Shown here one piece after another: positions 8,946-18,100 of a DNA stretch of 38,981 bases. The translations under genes were made by a program, and so were the position numbers. Every line of letters starts with the position of its first letter. Within the stretch, counting starts at the first letter, position 1. The notes under the pieces are model-generated. The model saw only the letters and a program-made list of their open reading frames with translations, made no database searches and was not told the origin of the DNA. This stretch comes from Chloroflexota bacterium (GTDB taxonomy: Bacteria > Chloroflexota > Anaerolineae > Anaerolineales > Anaerolineaceae), in NCBI GenBank assembly GCA_029777225.1, contig JAKOSR010000065.1, positions 1-38,981 of the forward strand, given 5' to 3'.

Positions 8946-11837
8946 TTACCATTTCCGCTGGTCAGGCAAGTCAAAGTAGTCTACATCCCGCTTGGCAAGC
9001 TCGTCAAACCAGGGGAGAAGTGGATGGATGGATTCGATGTTTTTGATTTCGTCGCGGAGGCTGAGACGGCTGCCACTCTTGAGAAGATTGAGATATTGTT
9101 GCTGCCAGTCGCGCACCACAACCCTGCCACGGGTGGGCGGCTGGACCAAACCCTGAAGCTGGACCAAGGCAAACATCAGGTCTCCAGCGCTATTTTGTGC
9201 CAGGCGGGTGCGGGCTAATTCTGGTTGCCGGATGACTTCCAGCGCGTGCAAGGCGGAGCGAAGATAGCGAATGACCTGCAAGAAGGTGTTGTTTATGCCG
9301 CTAAAAAAGGACTGGTTGACCCGCACCAACCAGCGCACGGTCGGATTGGGGGACTGTTCGGATTGTTGCCAGAACCTGAAAAAGGATTCCGATGTGGTTT
9401 CCATTTGGGAGAGCAAATCGAGGGCGAGTTCAGGGTAAAAGCCCTGGTATTCAATCCTGTCCCAATTCCGGTTGAAGGCGGAGAGGGCGTCTTGTGTTTT
9501 AAAGAGGGGTTCCAGGCGAGCCTGTGAACGGTCCACTTTGGGCAGCTGTGCCCAATGTTTTTGTCTGATTTCGCCAAGCAAGGGCAGGACGATGGTGCGC
9601 CAATTCCTGCTGGTTTGGTCCAGTTGCTGGAGCACCAGCCAAGGAGAGTCCGCGTAGTTTACGGTCGGGCTGGTGCTGAGCAGCTGGCCCTGGCGACTAT
9701 CCTTTTGCCAATCCCGCACGTTAGCAAGCACCTGGATGGCCTCTTCGACACGCGCCTGATCCTCCAGGGGAAAATCCGCAGCTTTGAGGTCCATCTCTTC
9801 ATGCACCAAGGCTGAAAAGAGGGAGCCAAAAGCTTCGTGAAGTTGTTTATAGAGGCTGTAAAACCTGGGCAAATGAAGACGAACTTGTTCAAGCCCCTGT
9901 TGGTTGGCTGGCTCCTGCTTGAGAAGCTGGTGGTAGAGGTCGAGAGCCGCCTTTTGGATGGTGTCCAAGGGGCGTTGGCGTTCTTCCTCGGCAGGCGCGT
10001 CCAGGTGGAGGGTGGTGTATTCCAGCCATGGGAAGGGCCAGCTCTCCGCAAGGGCGCGGGCCTGGAGCTGCTCGAGGTCGATTGCCCCTGCCATTTCATC
10101 GACCAGGCTCAGTCCTTCTTCCAGCCAGGGTGGCGTGCCAAGCTCATTTATGACCTCAAGGGGTGTGGCCTGCAGGTTTTTGGCGAAGCACGTGAGGGTC
10201 TCAGAGGCTTGAGGGCCCGCGCGCAAGCGACGCATCCAGGCATCGACATCCTCGAGGTGGTCGAAGATGGTGTACAGGTAATCCATGGTGGGGTCCTGGA
10301 GAAAAAGGTCCCACAAGCTTTGGCGGGTTTTCGGTAAGTCCTCCTCGCCCCAGCTGTGATAAACCGCGCGGATGGAAGCGACCAGGTTGGTGAGCCAGGC
10401 CACCCGCTTGCGGGGTAAGTCGAGCCCATATTCCAGAAGAGCGTTGAGGTCCTGGCGGGCTGTCAGCAACCTGGCGCCGAGGGTTTCTCCGGGGGCAAGT
10501 TCGCGCCAACCCCGCAAGGTAGTGCTTAAGCGTTCGGCCAAAGCCCCCAGCTGCTGGAGAAGGTCAGCATCATCCGGGTTCTGTATCTGCTGGCGGATAA
10601 TGACCACGTGCAAGTTGTCCAGCGCTTCGGAAAGGAGGTCGGGGACGGGACTCAGGTCGGTGCCGGCAGGCAGGGCGGTTTCGCGGATGGAACGTAGCAT
10701 TTCATCGTAATCGGCAAGTCCGAGGTGCAGGTCCTTTAAGAGCCAGGCTGCCTCCGCCCAGCTTTCACTCATAAGGGCCACGAGCAGTTGAGCGAGGGGC
10801 TGGCGGGAATCCTCGCCCTCCATTGAAAGCAACTTTGCCGTAATCAGCCATTTGGGCTCGGTTTTTGCTTCTGCTTGCCCGGCAATCAGGCCAACCACTT
10901 CTTTGGCAGCGGCAAGGTTACCCTGCCCTGCCAACTGCATAACGAGCGTAGCGACGGCCTGGAAAAGTGGCCCAAATTCGACCGTCTGGCCGGCCCTCTC
11001 CAGTTTTGCTTTTGTCTCCAGGGCCAGGCGGAGCATTTGCGCGTCCTGCAGTTCCCGCGCCGCTTTTTTAATCACCAATTCATCTTCAATCACGCGCATG
11101 GAAAGATAAGTCTGCAGGTAATCAACCCGGAATTGGAGTTGGTCGATATCCTGTCCTGAAAGGGTCGCGCCGTTTGATGGCCAACCCACCTGGGTGGCGA
11201 GTTCCGGAGCTACCTGGCTGAAGAGGAGTGTGCCCTCATTAAAGAGCTGTTGGTAATCCACGTAGGGATCCACGGTGGCAGGCAGTGCACTTGGGTCAAA
11301 AAGCAGGCCATTACCCCAGTCAATGAAGGAAAGTTTATCCTTCTCACGCTCCCAAAAGATATGCTCCATCTTGACATCATTCCAAATGACGCCGCGCTGG
11401 TGAACCTGTTTGAGCAGCTCAAACGCTGCGCCCAAGACCTTGAGAACGAGGACCTGGGAAAAGTTGGCTTCCCCCTGGTAAAGTTGCTTTAACAAGGAAG
11501 AGATGGACTCGCCCTGCACCTGTTCACTAATGATGAAGTAATTGGAAGTGTGGGATGTACCCTGGATACTTTCATCCATAAGGAGTGGGGTGTGAATTTG
11601 CAGGCCATTGCGCCTGGCTTCCACACCGCCCAGTTGTTTGAGGATTTGACCTTCACTTTCGATTTGAACAGCCTGGCGCACGATGGTACCCCCGGAGACG
11701 TTCTGCAGGGGTCGCTTGAGAACGCCTGACTGGTCTGCCAGTTCCTGACGTACCCGCAGCACTTCGCCGGCATCTCCTGACCCAATGACCTCGAGCAGCT
11801 GCCAGCTTTTTTCTCTTCCACGTACTGATTTGGCCAT
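8946..11837 (-). CDS. Large divergent protein-kinase-like protein with long helical C-terminal region
   Basis: The N-terminal ~200 residues keep most kinase landmarks. These are a G-loop IGSGDAGEV (18-26), Lys41 in GVLKRP, a helix-C Glu60 or Glu62 in QIESEGQIL, a catalytic loop IWNDVKMEHIFW (Asp154, Lys156, His159) and FIDWGNG (Asp173). HRD has become WND, the Asn is His, and DFG is DWG. The remaining ~750 residues are helical, Leu/Gln-rich and without membrane segments or a recognised domain. The ORF track opens at 11888, but the ATG at 11837 begins MAKSVRGREKSWQLLEVIG, right where kinase domains start, and is preceded by TATAAT six nt upstream. That predicts a leaderless mRNA. It is the first gene of the unit. 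Substrates are unknown. Confidence 0.75.
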   Translation of the reverse strand: MAKSVRGREKSWQLLEVIGSGDAGEVLRVRQELADQSGVLKRPLQNVSGGTIVRQAVQIESEGQILKQLGGVEARRNGLQIHTPLLMDESIQGTSHTSNYFIISEQVQGESISSLLKQLYQGEANFSQVLVLKVLGAAFELLKQVHQRGVIWNDVKMEHIFWEREKDKLSFIDWGNGLLFDPSALPATVDPYVDYQQLFNEGTLLFSQVAPELATQVGWPSNGATLSGQDIDQLQFRVDYLQTYLSMRVIEDELVIKKAARELQDAQMLRLALETKAKLERAGQTVEFGPLFQAVATLVMQLAGQGNLAAAKEVVGLIAGQAEAKTEPKWLITAKLLSMEGEDSRQPLAQLLVALMSESWAEAAWLLKDLHLGLADYDEMLRSIRETALPAGTDLSPVPDLLSEALDNLHVVIIRQQIQNPDDADLLQQLGALAERLSTTLRGWRELAPGETLGARLLTARQDLNALLEYGLDLPRKRVAWLTNLVASIRAVYHSWGEEDLPKTRQSLWDLFLQDPTMDYLYTIFDHLEDVDAWMRRLRAGPQASETLTCFAKNLQATPLEVINELGTPPWLEEGLSLVDEMAGAIDLEQLQARALAESWPFPWLEYTTLHLDAPAEEERQRPLDTIQKAALDLYHQLLKQEPANQQGLEQVRLHLPRFYSLYKQLHEAFGSLFSALVHEEMDLKAADFPLEDQARVEEAIQVLANVRDWQKDSRQGQLLSTSPTVNYADSPWLVLQQLDQTSRNWRTIVLPLLGEIRQKHWAQLPKVDRSQARLEPLFKTQDALSAFNRNWDRIEYQGFYPELALDLLSQMETTSESFFRFWQQSEQSPNPTVRWLVRVNQSFFSGINNTFLQVIRYLRSALHALEVIRQPELARTRLAQNSAGDLMFALVQLQGLVQPPTRGRVVVRDWQQQYLNLLKSGSRLSLRDEIKNIESIHPLLPWFDELAKRDVDYFDLPDQRKW

Positions 11838-11843
11838 GTTGCC

Positions 11844-11869
11844 ATTATATACCAGCCGGGAAATGTCAA
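11844..11869 (-). promoter_or_regulatory. Promoter of the kinase operon (leaderless layout)
   Basis: A consensus TATAAT (11844-11849) lies six nt before the ATG at 11837. A consensus TTGACA (11864-11869) lies upstream with a 14-nt spacer, shorter than the ideal 17. No Shine-Dalgarno fits between the -10 and the ATG, so transcription would start at or next to the A of ATG. Confidence 0.6.
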
Positions 11870-11928
11870 AAGCACGGGGAGAGGGCACGTCAGAAAGCGC
11901 TCTACCGCTGGAACTCTGCCGGTTTACC

Positions 11929-11957
11929 TTGACCGAAATGCATTCAAAGGTTAGGAT
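11929..11957 (+). promoter_or_regulatory. serC promoter
   Basis: TTGACC (11929-11934), a 17-nt spacer and TAGGAT (11952-11957) form a good housekeeping-sigma promoter reading toward serC. The spacer contains the palindrome AATGCATT (11937-11944), a possible operator. The expected start is near 11964. Confidence 0.6.
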
Positions 11958-11963
11958 TTTAAT

Positions 11964-12054
11964 AGTTGCAAGCCACGCGGTTACTCACCCTAGCCAGGCT
12001 CATGAAGCTTGCCCAAAATGTGACATCAGATAATTAAAAGGAGATGAGTTCGAA
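11964..12054 (+). other. serC 5' untranslated leader (about 90 nt)
   Basis: The stretch between the predicted transcription start and the serC ATG holds complementary arms GCAAGC and GCTTGC enclosing about 33 nt. It ends in the RBS AAGGAG, 11 nt before the start. I could not match it to a known riboswitch. Confidence 0.35.
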
Positions 12055-13146
12055 ATGATGGAATACGGGCGTATCTACAATTTTTCTGCAGGTCCCAGCA
12101 TGTTACCCCTTCCAGTGCTCGAAGAAGTACGCGACGAATTATTGAATTATCGCGGTTCGGGCATGTGCGTCATGGAAATGAGTCACCGCAGCAAGGTTTT
12201 TGACAACATCATTTGCGAGGCTGAAGCCGACCTGCGCCAACTCATGAACATTCCCTCCAACTACAAGGTTCTTTTCATCCAAGGCGGCGCCACGCTGCAG
12301 TTCGCGGGCATCCCGATGAACCTGCTAAAGAACGGGGTGGCGGATTACATCGTGACGGGCTATTGGTCCAAGAAAGCTTTCAGTGAAGCCAAAAAGTACG
12401 GCAAAATCAACTTACTGGCCAGCAGCGAGGATAAGAACTACAGCTACATCCCTGAGCTCGACGACCTGCCAGTGGCAGCGGACGCGGATTATGTTTACAT
12501 CTGCGAGAATGAAACCATCCACGGTACGACCTACCAGGAACTACCGAACACGAAGGGGAAGGTGTTGGTCTCTGACCAATCTTCCATGTTCCTCTCGCAG
12601 CCATGCAATGTCGCGGATTACGGGCTTATCTACGCCGGGGCGCAGAAAAACGTAGGGCCGGCCGGGCTAGTCATCACGATTATCCGCGAGGACTTAATCC
12701 GCAAAGAATTGGATAACAAGGTGCCCACCTATATCCGCTTTGACACCCACGCGGAAAACAATTCCATGTACAACACCCCCAACTGCTGGGCTATTTACGT
12801 GTGCGGCAAGGTATTCAAGTACCTGCAGAAGCTGGGCGGGCTGGAGGTCATGCACCAAATGAACCTGGCCAAGGCCAAACCGCTCTATGATTTCCTGGAC
12901 GCTAGTGAAATGTTCCGTGGAACAGTCGCCAAGAAATATCGCTCGTTGATGAATGTCCCGTTCGTGACCAAGGACGCCGAATTGGATGCCCAAGTGGTGG
13001 CGGCCAGCAAGGTTGCTGGATTTGACAACCTCAAAGGGCACAAATCGGTCGGTGGTTTACGCGCTTCGATTTACAACGCCATGCCCAAGGAAGGCGTTGA
13101 CGCCCTGGTGGACTTCCTCAAGGATTTTGAGGCAAAGAACATCTAA
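12055..13146 (+). CDS. serC: Phosphoserine aminotransferase
   Basis: SerC is a PLP enzyme that converts 3-phosphohydroxypyruvate and glutamate to phosphoserine and 2-oxoglutarate in serine synthesis. It can also act in the pyridoxal pathway. The protein is 363 residues, typical of the family. It starts YNFSAGPSMLP and has EMSHRS, FIQGGATLQFA, and the PLP lysine Lys198 in YAGAQKNVGPAG. Two ATGs stand in tandem (12055 and 12058), and either may be used. The AAGGAG is 11 and 14 nt upstream respectively. The gene is monocistronic, with its own promoter and terminator. serA and serB are not in the window. Confidence 0.96.
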   Translation: MMEYGRIYNFSAGPSMLPLPVLEEVRDELLNYRGSGMCVMEMSHRSKVFDNIICEAEADLRQLMNIPSNYKVLFIQGGATLQFAGIPMNLLKNGVADYIVTGYWSKKAFSEAKKYGKINLLASSEDKNYSYIPELDDLPVAADADYVYICENETIHGTTYQELPNTKGKVLVSDQSSMFLSQPCNVADYGLIYAGAQKNVGPAGLVITIIREDLIRKELDNKVPTYIRFDTHAENNSMYNTPNCWAIYVCGKVFKYLQKLGGLEVMHQMNLAKAKPLYDFLDASEMFRGTVAKKYRSLMNVPFVTKDAELDAQVVAASKVAGFDNLKGHKSVGGLRASIYNAMPKEGVDALVDFLKDFEAKNI

Positions 13147-13162
13147 ATCTTACAGATTAAAA

Positions 13163-13193
13163 CACAGATGCCCGGGTTTTCCGGGCATCTGTG
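13163..13193. terminator. Bidirectional terminator between serC and the 73-aa gene
   Basis: This is a perfect 13-bp stem (CACAGATGCCCGG / CCGGGCATCTGTG) with a 5-nt loop between two convergent genes. On the minus strand the stem is followed by TTTTAAT, on the plus strand by ATTCTT. The better T tract serves the minus-strand gene. Confidence 0.85.
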
Positions 13194-13203
13194 ATTCTTG
13201 GTT

Positions 13204-13425
13204 CTATTTGGCGGTGTTGATTTCTACTAACACCTTATCAACCATTTCGGGGGTTACGCCGTATTGCTTGACCTGCGGCATGTTGAGCAGGGATTTAAGG
13301 GCCATGCCTTTTGCGAGACCAATCATCGGGTTTTTCGTGATGCCGGGTACGTATTTTTCAAGAATCTCGACCGCTTTTTTATCCTTGAGTAATTCGCCCA
13401 CTTTACTTTCCAATGTAAAAGCCAT
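13204..13425 (-). CDS. Small 73-aa helical protein (stand-alone DUF1858-like domain without cysteines)
   Basis: This soluble, mostly helical protein starts MAFTLESKVGELLKDKKAV and contains PGITKNPMIGLAKGMALKSL and a VTPEMVDKVLVEIN end. From memory, similar ~70-residue modules are found alone or appended to secreted hydrolases in Firmicutes, and the fold resembles DUF1858 domains. I cannot confirm this without a search. The gene is supported by an excellent RBS (AAAGGAG, about 5 nt before ATG), its own TATAAT at 13460, and the strong terminator after it. It has no cysteines and no membrane segment. Function unknown. Confidence 0.8.
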   Translation of the reverse strand: MAFTLESKVGELLKDKKAVEILEKYVPGITKNPMIGLAKGMALKSLLNMPQVKQYGVTPEMVDKVLVEINTAK

Positions 13426-13459
13426 AATTCTCCTTTAGTATTTTGAAGTTGCTGCACCA

Positions 13460-13493
13460 ATTATAAAACCGAAATATGAAAGAACTATCGGTT
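13460..13493 (-). promoter_or_regulatory. Promoter -10 and inverted repeat upstream of the 73-aa gene
   Basis: TATAAT (13460-13465, minus) lies about 35 nt before the ATG, but no good -35 is seen. An inverted repeat AACCGA (13467-13472) / TCGGTT (13488-13493), with arms spaced 21 bp start to start, covers the expected spacer and -35 region. It could be an activator or repressor site. Confidence 0.45.
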
Positions 13494-13519
13494 CTAAAAG
13501 ATTGGGCGGTGGGAAGAAA

Positions 13520-15043
13520 CTAGGAGTCGCGCTCACGGGCGCGGTACTGGAGCGCTTCGGCGAGGTGGGTGGTGCTGATGGCGGAGTCACCTGCCAAATC
13601 CGCAATGGTTCGGGCCAGCTTGAGCACGCGATGGTATCCCCGGGCGGTGAGCTGAAGTTGTTTCATCGCGGTCTTCATCAGGGAGGTGCAAGCTTCATCC
13701 AGGGGGCAGTAAAGCCGGATTTCCGCGGGAGTCATGTCGGCGTTGGAGACAAGCCGCGTGCCGGTAAACCGTTGGGTCTGGCGTGAACGCGCCGCCTCCA
13801 CACGAGCCTGGATTACCGAGGATGGTTCCCCCTGGCGCTGGCTGCTTAATTTTTGAAAATCCACCCGGGGAACGTGGACGTGGATGTCGATACGATCGAG
13901 GAGTGGACCTGAAATACGCTTCTGGTAATTGGTTATCACGGATGGCGCGCAGGTGCACTGGCGCATGTTATCGCCATAATAACCGCAGGGGCAGGGATTC
14001 ATAGCGCCAATGAGCATGAAATTTGCTGGAAAAGTGAGTGAGCCGTTGGCGCGGCTGATGGTGACAACTTTATCCTCGATGGGTTGGCGTAACACTTCGA
14101 GGATGCGCTGGCCAAACTCGGGCAATTCATCCAGGAAAAGCACGCCACGATGGGCCAGGGAAATTTCACCAGGATGGGGTTGGTTTCCGCCGCCCACAAG
14201 CCCCGCGTGGCTGATGGTGTGATGCGGAGAACGGAAGGGCCGTTGCTGGATGAGCGGAGTTTCCATGGGGAGCATGTCGCAAATGGAATAGATGCGGGTA
14301 ACCTCGAGGGCTTCATCAAGGCTAAGGCGGGGGAGGATGGAAGTTATCGCGCGGGCGAGCAAGGTCTTCCCCGCGCCTGGTGGGCCGGAGAGCAAGACGT
14401 TGTGACCGCCAGCCGCGGCAACCTCAAGCGCCCGTTTGACGTGCTCCTGCCCCTTGATTTCGCTGAAATCAATGCGGGAAAAGAGGGGTGTGTTCGTTGG
14501 GATATCCGCCGCAAGCGCGGGTGCGATAATCGATTCGCCGACCAAATGGGCGTAAAGCGCGGCAAGGGAATCGACCGGGATGACTTCCAGGTCCGGGATG
14601 AGGGCTGCTTCCGCGGCATCCGCGGCCGGGACGAAAAGCCGGCGGTAGCCTTCCTGCCTGGCAAGAGCGGCCATGGCCAGTACACCACGTACATGCCGTA
14701 CGGTACCATCGAGGGAGAGTTCGCCGACCACCAAAGCGCTTTCGAGCGCTTCAGGCGCAACCAATTCTTCCGTGACCAGTACACCCAAGGCAATTGGCAG
14801 GTCGAAGGAGGGACCTTCCTTGCGCACGGAAGCGGGGGCGAGGTTTACCGTGAGTGGTTTGCGGGGGTAGGAGAGGCCGGCGTTCTTGATGGCGGAAAAG
14901 ACTCGCTCGCGGCTTTCCTTGACCGCCTCGTCTGGAAGACCAACGATGGACATCTTTGGAAGCCCCTGACCGTAGTCGACCTCGACTTCCACGACCACGC
15001 CGTCGAGCCCAATTACAGCACAGGAATATACGCGGGCAAGCAT
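13520..15043 (-). CDS. comM: ComM/YifB family Mg-chelatase-like AAA+ ATPase
   Basis: Members of this family are hexameric AAA+ helicases that help branch migration of recombining DNA, for example during natural transformation (ComM). The 507-residue protein has an N-terminal Lon-protease-like domain lacking the Ser-Lys dyad (1-170). The AAA+ module follows, with Walker A GPPGAGKT and Walker B GVLFLDELPEF. A cysteine cluster (PCPCGYYG..CTC) and a C-terminal helical domain complete it. The ORF track extends to 15316, but the extra residues are unlike the family. The ATG at 15043 gives the canonical MLARVYSCAVIGLDG start. It is preceded by TTGACT-N17-TAAACT ending seven nt before the ATG, so the mRNA is probably leaderless. 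The alternative ATG two codons upstream would sit at the edge of the -10. Confidence 0.93.
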   Translation of the reverse strand: MLARVYSCAVIGLDGVVVEVEVDYGQGLPKMSIVGLPDEAVKESRERVFSAIKNAGLSYPRKPLTVNLAPASVRKEGPSFDLPIALGVLVTEELVAPEALESALVVGELSLDGTVRHVRGVLAMAALARQEGYRRLFVPAADAAEAALIPDLEVIPVDSLAALYAHLVGESIIAPALAADIPTNTPLFSRIDFSEIKGQEHVKRALEVAAAGGHNVLLSGPPGAGKTLLARAITSILPRLSLDEALEVTRIYSICDMLPMETPLIQQRPFRSPHHTISHAGLVGGGNQPHPGEISLAHRGVLFLDELPEFGQRILEVLRQPIEDKVVTISRANGSLTFPANFMLIGAMNPCPCGYYGDNMRQCTCAPSVITNYQKRISGPLLDRIDIHVHVPRVDFQKLSSQRQGEPSSVIQARVEAARSRQTQRFTGTRLVSNADMTPAEIRLYCPLDEACTSLMKTAMKQLQLTARGYHRVLKLARTIADLAGDSAISTTHLAEALQYRARERDS

Positions 15044-15050
15044 GGGCATA

Positions 15051-15079
15051 AGTTTATGATGCTGGGAGGGAAAAGTCAA
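15051..15079 (-). promoter_or_regulatory. comM promoter (leaderless layout)
   Basis: TTGACT (15074-15079), a 17-nt spacer and TAAACT (15051-15056) end seven nt before the ATG at 15043. The predicted start point coincides with the start codon. Confidence 0.6.
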
Positions 15080-15174
15080 CGTAAAAACGCGAAATATGCC
15101 TGGAAAAGGCGCCAGGGAGTCTTTCCATGTTAAAATGCATGAGCTTTTGCACCTCAACATCACCGGAGCTAAAC

Positions 15175-18100
15175 ATGAAAATAGATAAGAGACCGACAAA
15201 AGCGGCCAAACGGATTGCCATATTCGCCGCTGTTTTGCTGTTCCTTGGCCTGGCTTTTGGTTCCACCCAGGCCCAATCCACGCCGGGCGGCTGGCTGCCT
15301 TTTGGGGAAAACCCAACCCAAGGCGGGCCAGTGGTGGAGCTGGTCAGCGCCGACGGGAATGAAATTGTGCTGCAGGCCAGTTTTGCAGGCATCGAGTACA
15401 CCACCGTGGAAATTGACGGCAGCAGCTACACTTCCTTGAGTGCAGCGGGATACGACACTGCAGGTGCTGTTGGACAGCCGGCGCTACCCGTGGTCCACCG
15501 CCTGATTGAAATCCCTTATGGCGCGCAGGTGGACATTGAGGTCACCTCGTTGGTCAGCCAGGTCATCAAAATGGATTTGGCTGGATTGCGTTACCCAATC
15601 GTTCCCCGGCAGCCTGCGCAACCGAAATGTGGGGACCCCATCCCCAACGTGGTGCCAGACAGGCTGACTTATCAATCGGCCCAATCAGTGCCACAATCCC
15701 CTGTGACCATCGTAAAGGAAACCATGGTGAGGGGGCACCGACTCATCATGCTGGAAATGGCGCCGGTGCGCTATAACCCCGCCTCGGCTGAGCTGGATAC
15801 CATCTCGGAAGTAAACATCCGGCTCAAACTTACCGGAAGCGATGTAGCCAACACCCTGGTCGAGTTGAATCGTTTGAGCTCAAGCTCGTTTGATGATGTT
15901 TTGAGCGGTTCCGTGATGAATTACAACCTGGGACAAACCTCGCTAGCCAGCAAAACCGGTGAGCGATACCTGATCATCACCGCGAACGCGTATGAAAGCG
16001 CGCTTGCCTCATTTGTGAGCCTGAAGCAAAGCCAGGGGTTTTCAGTCAGCCTGGTCAATCTGAGCACCACGGGGACCGACACGACCAGCATCAAAAATTA
16101 CATCCGTGGACAATACCAGGGCACGACACCACCTGTGTACGTCCTCCTGGTGGGCGATTACAACGATGGCGAAGATTCACTGACCAACTGGCCATTCCGT
16201 TCGTCAGGTCAATCCAGTTACCGCACGGACCTGGAATACTTCACCATGGACGGGAACACTGATTTTGTTCCCGACATGCTGTATGGACGGTTTCCGGTGA
16301 GGGATGTGGTCCAGGTGGGCAACATCACCGCGAAATTAGTGGCTTACGAGGCTGCCAATGGCTCTGAGGTGTGGGTTAAAAAAGCGGAATTTTTAGCCTC
16401 CAACGACAGCAGTTTCTATGATGTGGCTGAAGCGACACATAACTACGTAATTAACACCTATACCCTGCCCAAAGGTTACAGCGGCATCTTCCCGAATAAC
16501 CCACAGCCTGGAGGAGACAAGATTTATGCCATCACGTATGGTGGAACAGGCGCGAACGCGGTCACTTCGATGAATGACGACCGGTCCTTCGTGGTCTATA
16601 GCGGACACGGGGCTTCCACGTTTTGGGATAACCCGCGCGTTACACAAACGGACATCCGCAACCTGACTGGTGTGGCAATCCCCTACATCGGCTCACATGC
16701 CTGCGTGACGGCGGACTTTAACACCAACGAATCCTTTGGAGACACATGGATTGTTGAGCCCGTGAATGGCGCACTCACCTACCTGGGCGCGAGCGACAAC
16801 TCCTATTGGGATGAAGATGACCTCCTGGAGCGGACCATCTTTGATACGCTTTACGCGGACCCGGCGATGGTGAACGTGCCTTCAGTTGGCGCGTTCAGAC
16901 AGGCTGGCCTGCTGGCAGTGGACGATTCGGGCTCCTCGTTGGGTAACTACTACTGGGAGGAATACCACATCTTTGGTGACCCCAGCTTAAAAATTACACT
17001 CAAACCCAAGTATCCTGATTTTAGCGTTTCCGTTACACCTGGCACTGCAAAGGTATGCAACACGGGTAGCGTCCAGGCCGAGGTCAGCCTTGGAAGTCAG
17101 AACAACTTCGCATCCCCGGTGAACCTGAATACCTCCACAGTGACAGGGTTTGGCAGCCAGCTTAACCCTGCTTCGCCCATTGTCCCTCCCAACAGCACTA
17201 CGTTGACCCTAAGCGGGAATGGAACTGCAACGCTTGGAACACAGACTGTGGTTGTGACTGGAACGTCCGGCAGCCTGACCCACAGCGCTGAGCTGGCCTT
17301 GTCTGTTTACCCACAGGTGAGCACCGGGCCACAACTTAGCCAGCCTGGCAACGGGGCCGTGAACGTATCGCCAAAACCAACCTTCAGTTGGGTCGCCATC
17401 CCACAGGCAGAAACCTACACCCTCGAAGTTGCCACGGACGCGGCGTTTACACACGTGGTCATCTCCAAGCCTGGCATCACCACAAGCACCTACACGCCAC
17501 TCAACGACCTGCCCACTGATACCGCGTTTTACTGGCGAGTTTCCGCGGTTAATATTTGTGGATCGGCTGTCAGCGCAGAGGCCTTCAGCTTTACAACACG
17601 CCCAGGGCCTGGCGATTGCCCGGTAGGAACCGTGAAATCGTCCATCTTCGTTGAGGATTTTGAAACAGGAATGGATGGCTGGAGTGAGCAAACCAATAGC
17701 TACTACGGCGTTAAGTGGGAGCTGACCACCGTACGTGCGCTTTCGCCCAGCCACGCGGTTTTGGCCACGGTACCTGAGAAAATAAGCGACCAGCGGCTTG
17801 CCTCGCCTGCGCTGGCCGTTCCACAATCAGCTAACCCGATTTCCCTGATTTTCTGGCACCGGTGGACCTTTGACAGCCAGACTTCCTGCAACGATGGTGG
17901 CATTTTGGAGTCTTCAGTCAATAACGGAACAACTTGGAAAATCGTGCCTGTCACCAGCATCCTGACTACACCTTACAACGGCGTTATTGCCAGTGGAAGT
18001 TATAACCCGATGACGGGAAAAACCGCCTGGTGCGGCACCTCGGACTGGGTGCGCTCCGTGGTGGATTTGGAGAGTTTCAAGGGTCAGACGGTACAATTCC

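Noticed and set aside
11838-11888. 17-residue N-terminal extension of the large kinase-like protein
   Set aside because: It would read through the -10 and -35 boxes. The kinase G-loop begins shortly after the ATG at 11837.
14150-15133. 327-aa plus-strand ORF
   Set aside because: It lies opposite the comM coding sequence and has no RBS or recognisable domain.
15044-15316. N-terminal extension of comM in the ORF track
   Set aside because: The extra 91 residues do not resemble the family and run through the promoter and the divergent peptidase start. The ATG at 15043 is well supported.
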